Below, one piece after another: positions 9,168 to 18,943 of a stretch of DNA of 64,000 bases. A model generated the notes under the pieces. The model searched no databases. It saw only the letters and a list, made by a program, of their open reading frames with translations, and had not been told where the DNA came from. The translations under genes and the position numbers were made by a program. The stretch comes from Radicibacter daui (lineage in GTDB: Bacteria > Pseudomonadota > Alphaproteobacteria > Radicibacterales > Radicibacteraceae). Location of the stretch: the NCBI GenBank assembly GCA_030657355.1, contig CP131056.1:248001-312000 (forward strand). The letters run 5' to 3'. Position 1 is the first letter of the stretch; every line of letters begins with the position of its first letter.

Positions 9168-10973
9168 ATGACCAAGCTTTCCAACATCCGCAACTTCGCC
9201 ATCATCGCCCATATCGATCATGGCAAATCCACGCTCGCAGACCGCCTGATCCAGTATTGCGGCGGCCTCAGCGACCGCGAGATGAAGGAGCAGGTGCTCG
9301 ATAACATGGAGATCGAGCGCGAGCGCGGCATCACCATCAAGGCGCAGACCGTCCGGCTCGACTACACGGCCGATGACGGCAACTCCTATATTCTGAACCT
9401 CATGGACACGCCCGGCCATGTCGACTTCGCCTACGAAGTCAGCCGGTCGCTGGCGGCCTGCGAAGGCTCCCTGCTGGTGGTCGATGCCAGCCAGGGTGTC
9501 GAGGCGCAGACGCTCGCCAACGTCTATCAGGCGATCGACAACAGCCACGAGATCATCCCGGTCCTCAACAAGATTGACCTGCCGGCCGCCGAGCCGGAGC
9601 GGGTGCGTGAGCAGATCGAGGAAGTAATCGGCCTCGATGCTTCCGACGCCGTGCTCTGCTCGGCCAAGAGCGGCCTCGGCATCAAGGATGTGCTGGAAGC
9701 GCTGGTAAAGCGCCTGCCGGCCCCGGAAGGCGACCGCGAAGCCCCGCTCAGCGCCATGCTGGTCGACAGCTGGTATGACGCCTATCTCGGCGTGGTCATC
9801 CTCGTGCGCGTGATCAATGGCACGCTGCGCAAGGGCCAGAAGATCTATTTCATGGGCACCAAGAAGGTGCGCGAGATCGACCGCGTCGGTGTGTTCCGTC
9901 CCAAGACGGAGATGATCGACGAGCTCGGCCCCGGCGAGATGGGTTTCATCACCGCCGCCATCAAGGACATCTCCGATACCGCCGTCGGCGATACCATCAC
10001 CGAAGAAAAGAACCGCACCCCGGTTCCGTTGCCGGGCTTCAAGCCTTCCATCCCGGTGGTGTTCTGCTCCCTCTTCCCGGTCGATGCGTCGGATTTCGAG
10101 CGCTTGCGCGAAAGCCTTGGCAAGCTGCGCCTCAATGACAGCAGCTTTCATTTCGAAGCTGAATCGTCTGCGGCCCTCGGCTTCGGTTTCCGCTGCGGCT
10201 TCCTTGGCCTCTTGCACCTGGAAATCATCCAGGAGCGCCTGATCCGCGAGTTCGATCTCGACCTCATCACCACCGCCCCGTCGGTCGGCTACAAGCTGAC
10301 CATAACGGATGGTACCGAGATTGACCTGCAGAACCCGGCCGACATGCCGGATCCGGTGCGCATCGACAGCATTGCCGAGCCCTGGATCAAGGCCACCATC
10401 ATGCTGCCGGACGAATATCTCGGCGGCATCCTGCAGCTCTGCACCGAGCGGCGCGGCCGCCAGATCGAACTGACCTATGCCGGCGCCCGCGCCATGCTGG
10501 TCTACAAGCTGCCGCTCAATGAAGTGGTGTTCGACTTCTATGACCGGCTGAAGTCGATCAGCCGGGGCTACGCCAGCTTCGACTATGTGCTGGATGGCTA
10601 TGAGGAATCCGACCTCGTCAAGATGTCCATCCTCGTCAATGACGAGCCGGTGGACGCGCTTGCCATGGTCGTGCACCGCAGCCAGGCCGAGCGCCGGGGC
10701 CGCCAGCTGTGCGAGCGGCTGAAGGACCTCATTCCGCGGCACATGTTCAAGATTCCGATCCAGGCGGCCATCGGCGGCCGCGTGATCGCCCGCGAGACCA
10801 TTGCCGCCATGCGCAAGGACGTGACGGCCAAATGTTACGGTGGCGATATCAGCCGTAAGAAGAAACTTCTGGAGAAGCAGAAGGAAGGCAAGAAGAAGAT
10901 GCGGCAGTTCGGCAAGGTCGAAATTCCGCAGACCGCCTTCGTCGAGGCGCTGCGCATGGGCGACGACAAGTAA
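9168..10973 (+). CDS. lepA: Elongation factor 4 (back-translocase LepA)
   Basis: LepA is a ribosome-dependent GTPase of 601 residues related to EF-G. It acts at elongation/initiation under stress. Motifs: G1 AHIDHGKST, the G3 motif DTPGHVDF, G4 NKIDLP, and the LepA-specific C-terminus with [20 protein letters not shown]. The start at 9168 gives the standard N-terminus [15 protein letters not shown]; the earlier in-frame ATG at 9135 lies inside the upstream inverted repeat. Confidence 0.96.
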   Translation: MTKLSNIRNFAIIAHIDHGKSTLADRLIQYCGGLSDREMKEQVLDNMEIERERGITIKAQTVRLDYTADDGNSYILNLMDTPGHVDFAYEVSRSLAACEGSLLVVDASQGVEAQTLANVYQAIDNSHEIIPVLNKIDLPAAEPERVREQIEEVIGLDASDAVLCSAKSGLGIKDVLEALVKRLPAPEGDREAPLSAMLVDSWYDAYLGVVILVRVINGTLRKGQKIYFMGTKKVREIDRVGVFRPKTEMIDELGPGEMGFITAAIKDISDTAVGDTITEEKNRTPVPLPGFKPSIPVVFCSLFPVDASDFERLRESLGKLRLNDSSFHFEAESSAALGFGFRCGFLGLLHLEIIQERLIREFDLDLITTAPSVGYKLTITDGTEIDLQNPADMPDPVRIDSIAEPWIKATIMLPDEYLGGILQLCTERRGRQIELTYAGARAMLVYKLPLNEVVFDFYDRLKSISRGYASFDYVLDGYEESDLVKMSILVNDEPVDALAMVVHRSQAERRGRQLCERLKDLIPRHMFKIPIQAAIGGRVIARETIAAMRKDVTAKCYGGDISRKKKLLEKQKEGKKKMRQFGKVEIPQTAFVEALRMGDDK

Positions 10974-10978
10974 GCAGC

Positions 10979-11782
10979 ATGCCGGCGGCCCCCGCACCGT
11001 CCACTTCGCCACCGATACCTTCGGCCCCGCGCCGCTTGTGGCAGATCGATGCCCTGCGCGGCGCGGCGGTCGTGGCGATGATCGCCTATCATTTCGCTTT
11101 CGATCTGTATTTCTTCTCCGTCGCCGATGTCGGCATTTTCACGAGCCCCTTCTGGCTCGGGATGCGCATGGTTATCCCGGCGGTCTTCCTCACCGTCTGC
11201 GGGATCAGCCTGGTCCTCGGCTTTCGATCCGGATCCGCCGGGCGCAATACCTATCTGGAGCGCCTCGCCCGCATTGCCCTTGGCGCGGCAGCGGTCACGC
11301 TCGCCACCTGGCTTGCCATACACGACTACTACGTCTTCTTCGGCATCCTGCATTGCATCGCGCTCGCCAGCCTGCTGCTGTGGCCGCTCTTGCTGCTGCA
11401 AGGACGGGGAGCAATCCTGCTGCCGGCCTTTCTGGGCGCCGCTGCACTGGCGCTGCCGCATCTGGTTGCGCTGTCGCTTTTTGACCGGCCCCTGCTGCTC
11501 TGGGTCGGGCTTGGCACCTATTTTCCCGAGACCAACGATTATGTGCCGCTGCTGCCCTGGGCAGGGTACGTCGCGCTCGGCATCGCGCTTGCCCGGCTGG
11601 CAGTCCGGCTTGACCGGCAACATTCGTGGTTTCGGCAGCTGGCGGATCTGCCCGCGCCCGTTCTTGCCATGCCCTTTCGCTGGCTCGGCCGGCACGCGCT
11701 CGCCATTTATCTGCTGCACCAGCCTTTGCTGCTGGCTGCTCTCTTCAGCGCTCTCTGGCTCGCCGGCCGGATCCGCCTTTAA
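10979..11782 (+). CDS. DUF1624 (HGSNAT-like) integral membrane protein
   Basis: The 267-residue protein has about seven to eight hydrophobic segments after a short proline-rich N-terminus. The start of the domain, RRLWQIDALRGAAVVAMIAYHF, matches the DUF1624/HGSNAT acyltransferase family (conserved D-LRG and a following His in the first helix). The end has RWLGRHALAIYLLHQPLL, also typical. Related proteins transfer acyl groups across membranes, but no substrate can be inferred here. It begins five bases after the lepA stop and may be translationally coupled to it. Confidence 0.82.
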   Translation: MPAAPAPSTSPPIPSAPRRLWQIDALRGAAVVAMIAYHFAFDLYFFSVADVGIFTSPFWLGMRMVIPAVFLTVCGISLVLGFRSGSAGRNTYLERLARIALGAAAVTLATWLAIHDYYVFFGILHCIALASLLLWPLLLLQGRGAILLPAFLGAAALALPHLVALSLFDRPLLLWVGLGTYFPETNDYVPLLPWAGYVALGIALARLAVRLDRQHSWFRQLADLPAPVLAMPFRWLGRHALAIYLLHQPLLLAALFSALWLAGRIRL

Positions 11783-11800
11783 GGATCGTGGACTGCAGCC

Positions 11801-12427
11801 TCAGCCTTCTTGCTGGCGCTGGCGTTTCAGCAGCACGTAGAGCGCACCGCTGCCGCCATCGGCCGGCTGGGCATCGCTGAAGCTCAGGACCTTGTCCTTG
11901 AGCGGCGCGTCAGCCAGCCAGCGCGGCACGGCGGAACGCAGGATGCCCTCCCCGCGCGGCCCCTTGCCGGTGATAACCAGCACGCAGCGCGACCCTACCC
12001 GCCAGTGATGGACAACAAAGCCCATCAGGGCGAGATGCGCCTTTTCCTGGCTCATGCCATGCAGGTCGATACGGCCGGAAATTTCCATGCGCCCGCGGCG
12101 CAGTCTTTCGCCGGTACGGCGGTCGAGCCCGGGTACACCGCCGCGCCCGAGCTTGCGCGGCAGATGCGCGGCAGGCTCGACCGGACGCGCCGGGGCGGAT
12201 CCGGCAGATGGGGCAGCCGGTGTTTCAGGCGGCGCAGGCGCTGCGGGCTGAGGTTCCGGCGCATCGGCCGACGGGGCATCCTCATCCGGCTCCAGCCGGG
12301 TGACATCCGCCATGGTCCGGCGCCAGAGTTCTTTTTCTTCCGGGGTAACGCGGGCGCTACGACGACCGGCGGCGGGGGTAATGAGCTCGGCAAATTTCTG
12401 CCCCCGCCCCTTTTCCTTGCCCGCCAT
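11801..12427 (-). CDS. Smr/MutS2-type domain protein
   Basis: The 208-residue protein has a Pro/Ala-rich disordered N-terminal half (about 1-110) and a C-terminal Smr domain. Domain landmarks are the DLHGMSQEKA motif, the TGKGPRGEG loop and the terminal GGSGALYVLLKR. Smr domains are nicking nucleases found in MutS2 and stand-alone proteins. It converges on the DUF1624 gene (18-bp gap) and lies eight bases after lutC on the same strand. Confidence 0.88.
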   Translation of the reverse strand: MAGKEKGRGQKFAELITPAAGRRSARVTPEEKELWRRTMADVTRLEPDEDAPSADAPEPQPAAPAPPETPAAPSAGSAPARPVEPAAHLPRKLGRGGVPGLDRRTGERLRRGRMEISGRIDLHGMSQEKAHLALMGFVVHHWRVGSRCVLVITGKGPRGEGILRSAVPRWLADAPLKDKVLSFSDAQPADGGSGALYVLLKRQRQQEG

Positions 12428-12435
12428 CCGTCACC

Positions 12436-13095
12436 CTATAAGTCGCCAACCACCATGATATGCAGGTTGCGCGGCCCGTGCGCCCCCAGCTGGATGCGCT
12501 GCTCGATATCACCGGTGCGCGAAGGACCGGTAATGAAATTGAGCGTACGGGGCAAGCCATGCCGTGCGCGGGCCTGCTTCCACGCCAGCTCATAGGAGCC
12601 TACGACGCGGCTTGCCGGCACCACAACAAGATGCGTCTCCGGCAGGAAATTGGCGGCGGTGGAATGCTCGGCGCCGGAAATAAGCAGCAGCGTTCCCGTC
12701 TCGGCAATAGCGGCCTCGGCGCTCACTACCGAAACCGTATCGGCCGGATCCGCCTTGCCGCCCACGATGTCGAGCCCGGTCCGCTCCCAGCCAAGGCCGG
12801 CCAGATCGGCGCTGATGCGAGCCCGCGCCGCCAGATTGCGGCCGGCCAGATAATCGGCAACCGCCGCCGGCACATCGCCGGGCCCTGCCAGCCGCTCGAC
12901 GGTTGCCGCCGCGGCCCGCGCCCGGGTGATGAACTGCTCGATGGCTGCCTCGCCCTCCACCGTGCCGATCGCCGGGATAGGCCCGACATGCTGGCGCTCA
13001 AGCCGCGCGTCCACATCGCTGCGCGCTGCCGCCTCATCCCGGCCGGCAAGGCCGCGGCGCACCCGTGCCAGCATCTCTTCCCGCGCGCTTGTCAT
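12436..13095 (-). CDS. lutC: LutC/YkgG-type lactate utilization protein
   Basis: The 219-residue LUD-domain protein is the third subunit of the LutABC L-lactate oxidation complex. Typical segments are TVSVVSAEAAIAETGTLLL and the C-terminal GPSRTGDIEQRIQLGAHGP. Its ATG overlaps the lutB stop by four bases (13092-13095), so the two are translationally coupled. Confidence 0.9.
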   Translation of the reverse strand: MTSAREEMLARVRRGLAGRDEAAARSDVDARLERQHVGPIPAIGTVEGEAAIEQFITRARAAAATVERLAGPGDVPAAVADYLAGRNLAARARISADLAGLGWERTGLDIVGGKADPADTVSVVSAEAAIAETGTLLLISGAEHSTAANFLPETHLVVVPASRVVGSYELAWKQARARHGLPRTLNFITGPSRTGDIEQRIQLGAHGPRNLHIMVVGDL

Positions 13096-14543
13096 ACCTT
13101 GCCCCCATCTGCCTTCGGGGCGGCCCTCTTTTCACGGGCCTGCCATTGCTGCATGAAACTGCCGCCGGCAGGGGGCGCCGGAAAATCGCGCTCGCTCGTC
13201 CAGCCGCCAGCCATCGGCAGCCAGCGTAGCCTGCCCTTGCGGCCTCCAAGACCGCTCAGAAGCCGCGCCCCGAGGCCGGAGGCCAGCCGGTAAAGCGCCG
13301 GGCGGCGGGCAAACCAGGCCCAGAGCCCCAAGCCCCAGCGCTGGGTCGGGGGGGCCAGTTGTTGCTGCCATGCTTTTTCGCGCCAATGGCGCATGATGCC
13401 CGGCAGCGGGATTTTCATCGGGCACACTTCCTCGCACCGACCGCAGAAGGTGGAGGCACCGGCAAGGGCATGGCCTTCGGCAAGGCCGATCAGGCCAGGA
13501 TTGAGCGCGGCGCCGATGGGGCCTGGATAGACCCAGCCATAGGCATGACCACCGACAGCGCCATAGACCGGGCAATGGTTCATGCAGGCACCGCAGCGGA
13601 TGCAGCGCAGCACCTCCTGCATCTCGCTGCCCACCAGCGCGCTGCGGCCGTTATCCAGCAGCACGACGTGGAATTCCTCCGGCCCGTCAATATCGCCGGG
13701 GCGGCGCGGGCCGGTAGAAACCGTGGTGTAACAGGAAAATTCCTGCCCCGTGGCCGAGCGCGCCAGCAGGCGCAGCAGGGTGAAGGCATCCTCCATCGTC
13801 GGCACCAGCTTTTCCATGCCGGTCACCGCGATATGGATGCGCGGCAGAACCTGTGTCAGGTCGCCATTACCCTCATTGGTCACGATGAGGGTGGAGCCTG
13901 TCTCCGCCACGCAGAAATTGGCGCCAGTAATGCCGACATCCGCCTTGATGAACTTGTCCCGCAGTACCCCGCGGGCTTCATCCAGCAGCTGCCTGTCTTC
14001 CGTCAGCGGGCGTTCTGGATCAAGATGCTTGTGTTTTTCACGGAACGCGTCGGCGATCTGAGGTTTTTTCAGATGAAACGCCGGTGCAACAATATGGCTT
14101 GGCGTCTCGCCGCGCAGCTGGATGATATATTCACCCAGATCGGTCTCCACCGCCTCGATGCCATTGGCTTCCAGGAATGGCGTCAGGCCGATTTCCTCCG
14201 TCACCATGGACTTGCCCTTGGTAACGTGGCGAGCGCCGGCCTTGCGGCAGATATCAAGCACGATGCGCCGCGCCTCGGCGGCGTCGCGTGCCCAGTGCAT
14301 ATGCCCGCCCTGACGGGTAACCGCCTCCTCGAACTTCAGGAGATAAAGGTCGAGATGGGCGATGACATGGTTCTTGATCTCGCGGCCATGTTCGCGCAGC
14401 GCCTCGAATTCGGGCAATTGCGCCACCGCGCTTGCCCGCCGGCTCTGCATGCCCTGCGGCGTGCCGTTCAGCGCTTCCTGCAGCCTTTCATCGGCAAGGG
14501 CCGCATGGGCATTGCGGTTGAAGGCATGGGATGTCGGCCTCAT
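13092..14543 (-). CDS. lutB: LutB-type iron-sulfur protein of lactate oxidation
   Basis: The 483-residue protein has an N-terminal LUD domain (about 60-300, with VTKGKSMVTEEIGL and GITGANFCVAETGS) and two ferredoxin-type [4Fe-4S] motifs: CIRCGACMNHCPVY and CGRCEEVCPMKIP. It should pass electrons from lactate to the quinone pool as part of the membrane-associated LutABC complex. Four-base overlaps with both lutA and lutC show a tight three-gene operon. Confidence 0.92.
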   Translation of the reverse strand: MRPTSHAFNRNAHAALADERLQEALNGTPQGMQSRRASAVAQLPEFEALREHGREIKNHVIAHLDLYLLKFEEAVTRQGGHMHWARDAAEARRIVLDICRKAGARHVTKGKSMVTEEIGLTPFLEANGIEAVETDLGEYIIQLRGETPSHIVAPAFHLKKPQIADAFREKHKHLDPERPLTEDRQLLDEARGVLRDKFIKADVGITGANFCVAETGSTLIVTNEGNGDLTQVLPRIHIAVTGMEKLVPTMEDAFTLLRLLARSATGQEFSCYTTVSTGPRRPGDIDGPEEFHVVLLDNGRSALVGSEMQEVLRCIRCGACMNHCPVYGAVGGHAYGWVYPGPIGAALNPGLIGLAEGHALAGASTFCGRCEEVCPMKIPLPGIMRHWREKAWQQQLAPPTQRWGLGLWAWFARRPALYRLASGLGARLLSGLGGRKGRLRWLPMAGGWTSERDFPAPPAGGSFMQQWQAREKRAAPKADGGKV

Positions 14544-15364
14544 CGACGGCTTCCTTCCAGCGGTCCCCGGCCAATGGGCGGCGCGGCATCCGTCATGTCG
14601 GCCAGCACTTCGGCGACGTGACGCACGGCGACATCCTTGCCTTCGCGGGCAAGGCGGCCGGCGATGTTGAGCAGGCAGCCCATGTCGCCGGCAAGCAGGG
14701 TTTCAGCCCCGGTTGCTGCAATATCCCTGGTTTTTTCCGAGACGATCTTGCCGGAGACTTCGGGATATTTGACGCAGAAGGTCCCGCCAAAACCACAGCA
14801 AACCTCGGCGCCCGGCAGCTCCGTAAGGCTCAACCCCTCGACCGAGGCCAGCAGCCGGCGGGGCTGCTGCTTGACCTTCAGTTCCCTGAGGCCCGAGCAG
14901 CTGTCATGGTAGGTGACCCGCCCCTCATAGCGCGCCGCCACCGCTTCCATCCCCCGGACATCGACCAGAAAGGACGTGAGTTCGTGGCAACGGGCGGCGA
15001 GCGCCGTGGCGCGGCCATGCCAGGCATCTTCCGGGGAAAACAGCGTGGGCAGGTGGTGTGCCAGCATCCCGGCGCAGGAACCGGAGGGCGCGACGATATG
15101 GTCCAGCCCCTCGAAGGCGCTGATCACCTGCCGGGCGAGCGCCTGGGCTGCCTTGCGGTCGCCGCTGTTATAGGCCGGCTGGCCGCAGCAGGTCTGGGCC
15201 GGCGGCACCACGACCTCGCAGCCTGCCGCCTCCAATAGCCGGACGGCGGCAAAACCCACCGATGGCCGCATCAGATCGACGAGGCAGGTTACAAAAAGCC
15301 CGACCCGCGGCCGCTGCCCGTCGGGAAGCGTGCCGCCGGTCGCAGCAGGGACGGTTTCGGGCAT
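14540..15364 (-). CDS. lutA: LutA-type (Fe-S)-binding oxidoreductase subunit
   Basis: The 274-residue protein carries the duplicated cysteine-rich CCG domain of LutA/GlpC/heterodisulfide-reductase subunits: CEVVVPPAQTCCGQPAYN and, later, ELPGAEVCCGFGGTFC. It is first in the lutABC operon. GGAGAGG stands about ten bases before its ATG. No lactate permease or regulator is adjacent. The 115-bp gap upstream to mltA should contain the operon promoter. Confidence 0.92.
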   Translation of the reverse strand: MPETVPAATGGTLPDGQRPRVGLFVTCLVDLMRPSVGFAAVRLLEAAGCEVVVPPAQTCCGQPAYNSGDRKAAQALARQVISAFEGLDHIVAPSGSCAGMLAHHLPTLFSPEDAWHGRATALAARCHELTSFLVDVRGMEAVAARYEGRVTYHDSCSGLRELKVKQQPRRLLASVEGLSLTELPGAEVCCGFGGTFCVKYPEVSGKIVSEKTRDIAATGAETLLAGDMGCLLNIAGRLAREGKDVAVRHVAEVLADMTDAAPPIGRGPLEGSRR

Positions 15365-15479
15365 CGGGCGAAACCTCTCCAGTCGAGAAGCCGGTTCTTG
15401 TTCTATGTGCGAGCGGAGTTTCGCACGGCAAAAACCGTTATGCCACGACGCTTTATGCCCAAAGGCGCGTCAAATGCGC

Positions 15480-16766
15480 TTAAGAAACCGGGGCTGGCGC
15501 AACACCGCGCGGCAGCAGCACCCAGAAACGCCCGGGGCTTTTCATGACGCCGGCCTGCGCCTCGGCATCCTCGCCGGCGCCCCAGAACACATCGCCGCGC
15601 ACGGCGCCGCGAATGGCCCCGCCGGTATCCTGCGCCACCATGAGACGCTGCAGACGGTTTTCCGGCTTCAGCGGATCGGCCGCATCGAGCCAGAGCGGCA
15701 CGCCATAGGGCATTACCCGCCGGTCGACCGCCAGCGAGCGGCCGGGCGTCAGTTCCACACCTTCCCCGCCAAGCGGCTGCGCCGTCGTCAGCTTCTTGAA
15801 GAAGACATAGCTGGGATTGGCATTCATGACCGAGGCTGCATCGCCGGGATGCGCTTTCAGCCAGTCGCGGATCGACTGCATGGAAACGCCATCCCGCGCC
15901 AGTTCTCCGCGCTCGAGCAGCACCTTGCCGATGGCGACATAGGTCCGCCCGTTCTGCCCTTCATACCCCACACGCAGGGTCTCGCCCGTCGGCCTGCCAT
16001 CGGCGCCATAAAGCTCGACCCGGCCCGATCCCTGGATTTGCAGGAAGAAGGCCGCCACCGGATCCGCCGCCCAGACCAGCACATCCGCCCGGCCGGAAAG
16101 GCCTTTGGCCACGATAGCGGCCCGGTCGTCATAAGGAATGAAGCGACCGTTCTCCACCTTGCCGGTCAGCTTGCGGCCGGCAAGATCAGTGGAAAACTGG
16201 CCGAGATCGGCCTCGACGATATCGCCCGGCCGGCGATAGAGCGGCACATTGAACTTTGCCGAGCGGGTAAGCGAGCCGTTCAGCTCCGGCTCGTAATAGC
16301 CGGTAAAAAGCCCGTCGCTGCCGCTGTCACCGCTGACGCTCCAGGGCTGGAACAGCCGCTCGATCGCGGCGCGGGCGGCGCCATCGTTGCCCGCCGGCAG
16401 ACTGGCAAGGCCGGCGCAGGCCTGCTGCCAGGCGGCAAGCGTCCCGAAAGCAGAGGCGCCCGCCGCTGCGGAAACCGCACGCACGGATTTGTCGGCCGGC
16501 TGCCTGGCCATCCGGGCGCAGGATTTTTGCAGGGCCGGCAAGGCGGCGGAAACACTGTCAGCCTGCCAGCCGGGCAGATCCTGAAAGCTGGCCTGACGGT
16601 AACGCGGCAGCTCCGGACCGGCCGGCGCTTCTGCACTCGGCGGCGGCTTGGGGCCACAGGCATAGAGGACAAGCGCGGCAAGACCGAGCGCCAGCATACT
16701 GAGGGCCGGACGCAGGCGGAGCATGGGCATACGAAGGGACGACGGTGTCAAGGCAGCCTCGGACAT
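15480..16766 (-). CDS. mltA: Membrane-bound lytic murein transglycosylase A
   Basis: MltA cleaves the glycan strands of peptidoglycan to 1,6-anhydro products. The protein has an N-terminal hydrophobic stretch ending in LYAC, a lipobox, so it is probably an outer-membrane lipoprotein. The MltA domain shows FTGYYEPELNGS and, near the C-terminus, the 3D domain with VAQDTGGAIRGAVRGDVFWG, which contains the catalytic Asp region. The ATG at 16766 gives 428 residues; an in-frame ATG at 16730 would put the signal peptide at a more usual place. It is followed 21 bp upstream by timA on the same strand. Confidence 0.93.
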   Translation of the reverse strand: MSEAALTPSSLRMPMLRLRPALSMLALGLAALVLYACGPKPPPSAEAPAGPELPRYRQASFQDLPGWQADSVSAALPALQKSCARMARQPADKSVRAVSAAAGASAFGTLAAWQQACAGLASLPAGNDGAARAAIERLFQPWSVSGDSGSDGLFTGYYEPELNGSLTRSAKFNVPLYRRPGDIVEADLGQFSTDLAGRKLTGKVENGRFIPYDDRAAIVAKGLSGRADVLVWAADPVAAFFLQIQGSGRVELYGADGRPTGETLRVGYEGQNGRTYVAIGKVLLERGELARDGVSMQSIRDWLKAHPGDAASVMNANPSYVFFKKLTTAQPLGGEGVELTPGRSLAVDRRVMPYGVPLWLDAADPLKPENRLQRLMVAQDTGGAIRGAVRGDVFWGAGEDAEAQAGVMKSPGRFWVLLPRGVAPAPVS

Positions 16767-16787
16767 CGCGTGACAAGAACCGGCAGA

Positions 16788-17501
16788 TCAGGAAGGGACG
16801 CGGGTTGCCACCAGCATCCAGTTCGGATCGGGCGAACGCACCTTGCGCGCAAAGGTCCAGAGGTCGACGACCTCATGCACCTCATGGGCGTCGCCTTCCA
16901 TCACGGCGCCGTCGGCATCCGTCGTCACATCGATCTGATGCGAGACAAGCCGGACTTCGATCCGGATCTGGCCACCCTCGATGCTGGCGAAGACGATATC
17001 GGCCTCGTCGACGGAGCTGATTTCGGTCTTGCGGACCTGGCCGGCGGCCTCACGCTCGCCGATGGCCTGATCGAAGGCGCTGTAGACCGGCGGCGCCAGC
17101 AGCGGCTTCAGCAGCGCGCGGTCACCCCGGGCAAAACCTTCGACGATCATGCTGAAGGCTGCCCTGGCCCCGTGCAGGAAGTCGTTTTCATTGAAAGACG
17201 GATCGGCCTTTTCCACACGGGTGATCTGGGCGGCAATGGACACCGGGCCTTCAAAAGCCTCCTCCTCACCTTGCCCGGCAGCCGCCTCATCGCCGCGTGC
17301 GCTTCCCGGGAAGGGAATGACGGTATCGCGCTCGGCGGCAGGCTTGCCGCGCGCGTCATCGCTCTTGCGTTCAAAGGGAGTTGTCGGGCGCTGGCGTTCG
17401 TCGCCGTGGCGCTTGCCCAGCACGTTATAGAGACGAAGGCCTAGAAACAGGGCAATCGCTGCGAACACAATTATATCAATGAGAAAAGAATCGCCGCCCA
17501 T
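16788..17501 (-). CDS. timA: TimA family inner-membrane adaptor (Tim44 domain)
   Basis: The 237-residue protein has a single N-terminal membrane helix (IDIIVFAAIALFLGLRLYNVL), a charged linker, and a C-terminal Tim44-like domain (about 90-237, FLHGARAAFSMIVEGFARGD). In Caulobacter-type alphaproteobacteria such proteins are inner-membrane adaptors related to mitochondrial Tim44. The ATG at 17501 places the helix immediately after the start; the longer in-frame start at 17537 adds 12 residues. It is divergent from fxsA and close to secB, consistent with a protein-export neighbourhood. Confidence 0.87.
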   Translation of the reverse strand: MGGDSFLIDIIVFAAIALFLGLRLYNVLGKRHGDERQRPTTPFERKSDDARGKPAAERDTVIPFPGSARGDEAAAGQGEEEAFEGPVSIAAQITRVEKADPSFNENDFLHGARAAFSMIVEGFARGDRALLKPLLAPPVYSAFDQAIGEREAAGQVRKTEISSVDEADIVFASIEGGQIRIEVRLVSHQIDVTTDADGAVMEGDAHEVHEVVDLWTFARKVRSPDPNWMLVATRVPS

Positions 17502-17740
17502 AGACCTGCTTCCGTCGCGTGCGGCACATGCCGCCATTCAATCCATCCACCGGGAAATAACCATCAAATCGGCCGGTCGGTTTGCTCTGGCGACAAAAAG
17601 TCTGGCAATGCCGTCCGATTTACTCTGGTATCACCCCGCGCACGCTACCAGATAAGGTGGAGCGGTCCAAACAACAAGGTCACCGCCTTGCGCCGGCCGG
17701 GCTGCCGGCGCATTTGTCCACGAACCCCCCGGAAAGACCA

Positions 17741-18244
17741 ATGCCCCTTTTAATGTTCCTGGCGCTGTTGCCTGTCATCGAGATCGCTCTCTTTGTCGAA
17801 ATCGGCAGCGCCATCGGCCTTGCGGCAACCCTTCTGTGGATCGTCGCCTCGGCGCTGATCGGCATGCAGCTCATCCGCTATCAGGGGCTGGCAACCATGG
17901 CCCGGGTACAGGCGGCCATGGAAAGCGGCGGCGTGCCTGTCGATGAGCTGTCGAACGGACTTTGTGTCATTGCCGCCGGTTTTCTGCTGATCGTGCCGGG
18001 TTTCCTTACCGATGCGATTGCCCTGCTGTTGCTGGTCGGCCCGCTGCGCCGGGCCCTTGGCGGCCTTGTCTGGCGGACGGTCGACGCTGGCCGGCGCCGG
18101 GGCGGCGGAAATTTCAGCCAGTGGCAGTTCAGCTCCCGCCGCAGCCAGTCCGGCAAGCCGGATTCCTCGCTGCGCAGCCGCACCGTGGTCGATGTCGAGT
18201 ACGAAGAAATGCCGCCGCGCGACAGCGGATCGGGTAATAGCTGA
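17741..18244 (+). CDS. fxsA: FxsA family membrane protein
   Basis: The 167-residue protein matches FxsA: three to four hydrophobic segments over the first 110 residues, with VIEIALFVEIGSAIGL and FLLIVPGFLTDAIALLLLVGP, then a polar tail ending in the family-like TVVDVEYEE. FxsA overproduction suppresses F-exclusion of phage T7 in E. coli; its normal role is unknown. The ATG at 17741 is chosen because the upstream extension is not FxsA-like and GGAAAG stands just before it. Confidence 0.88.
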   Translation: MPLLMFLALLPVIEIALFVEIGSAIGLAATLLWIVASALIGMQLIRYQGLATMARVQAAMESGGVPVDELSNGLCVIAAGFLLIVPGFLTDAIALLLLVGPLRRALGGLVWRTVDAGRRRGGGNFSQWQFSSRRSQSGKPDSSLRSRTVVDVEYEEMPPRDSGSGNS

Positions 18245-18395
18245 AACCGCCCCTCGCCCCCAGGTGAGCCTGCGGCCAAGACCGCACATTGAGTCGCCCC
18301 CGGCGCTGTGCTAGGCCAGAGGCCTTGGCCGGCGCGCTGCCGGCGCAACGACCTTTCACAAGCCGATAAAAGACCAAACCGGGAGCTATTCAGAG

Positions 18396-18869
18396 ATGAC
18401 CGACGAAACCGCCTCGGCCGGCGCCAATCCCCCGTCCGCGCCGCTGAGCGTACTGGCCCAGTATATCAAGGACATGTCGGTCGAAAGCCCGGGCGCCCCC
18501 GAGACCCTGCTTCCCGGCCAGCCCGCGCCCAACATTTCCGTCGCTGTCGACGTCAATGCCCGTGTGCTCGATCAGGAGCGCCGCGTGTTTGAAGTCATCC
18601 TGCGCATCAAGGCCGATGCCAAGGGCGGCGAGAATGAAGAGAAAACGGTCTTCATCGTCGAGCTTTCCTATGGCGGCGTGGTCGTCGTGGCTGACGGCGT
18701 GCCGGAAGAGCATATGCCGAGCGTAGTGATGATCGAAGGCCCGCGCCTTCTCTTCCCCTTCGCCCGCGCCATCGTCTCCGACGCCACGCGCGATGCCGGC
18801 TTCGCCCCGCTGCTCATTCCGCCGGTCGACTTTGTCGAACTCCTGCGCCGCAAGGCCGCCGCTGCCTGA
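18396..18869 (+). CDS. secB: Protein-export chaperone SecB
   Basis: SecB (157 residues) is a cytosolic tetrameric chaperone that keeps preproteins unfolded and hands them to SecA. Typical segments are AQYIKDMSVESPGAP near the N-terminus and the C-terminal GPRLLFPFARAIVSDATRDAGFAPLLIPPVDF. GGGAG lies about ten bases before the ATG. A strong hairpin terminator follows. The fxsA/timA on one side and dnaQ-coaE-aroE on the other match the usual alphaproteobacterial order. Confidence 0.96.
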   Translation: MTDETASAGANPPSAPLSVLAQYIKDMSVESPGAPETLLPGQPAPNISVAVDVNARVLDQERRVFEVILRIKADAKGGENEEKTVFIVELSYGGVVVVADGVPEEHMPSVVMIEGPRLLFPFARAIVSDATRDAGFAPLLIPPVDFVELLRRKAAAA

Positions 18870-18893
18870 GCGGAAGGCAAGCTGACAGCAAAA

Positions 18894-18926
18894 AGCCCGG
18901 TCCCCGAGAAGGGGCCGGGCTTTTTT
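18894..18926. terminator. Rho-independent terminator after secB
   Basis: An AGCCCGG/CCGGGCT stem extended by CCCC/GGGG (one bulged T), loop GAGAA, is followed by six T on the plus strand and preceded by five A. It can therefore stop secB transcripts and, on the opposite strand, dnaQ transcripts arriving from the right (dnaQ ends at 18944). Confidence 0.9.
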
Positions 18927-18943
18927 GTTTCGCCAGGAAAATG

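Noticed and set aside
15330-17444. A 704-codon open frame on the plus strand, antisense to mltA and timA
   Set aside because: It reads as low-similarity Arg/Gly/His-rich sequence with no domain, and the opposite strand holds recognisable genes with motifs. High GC makes such frames long by chance. The same applies to long antisense frames over purH (7330-9168), lepA (9156-11012) and rpe (4974-6446).
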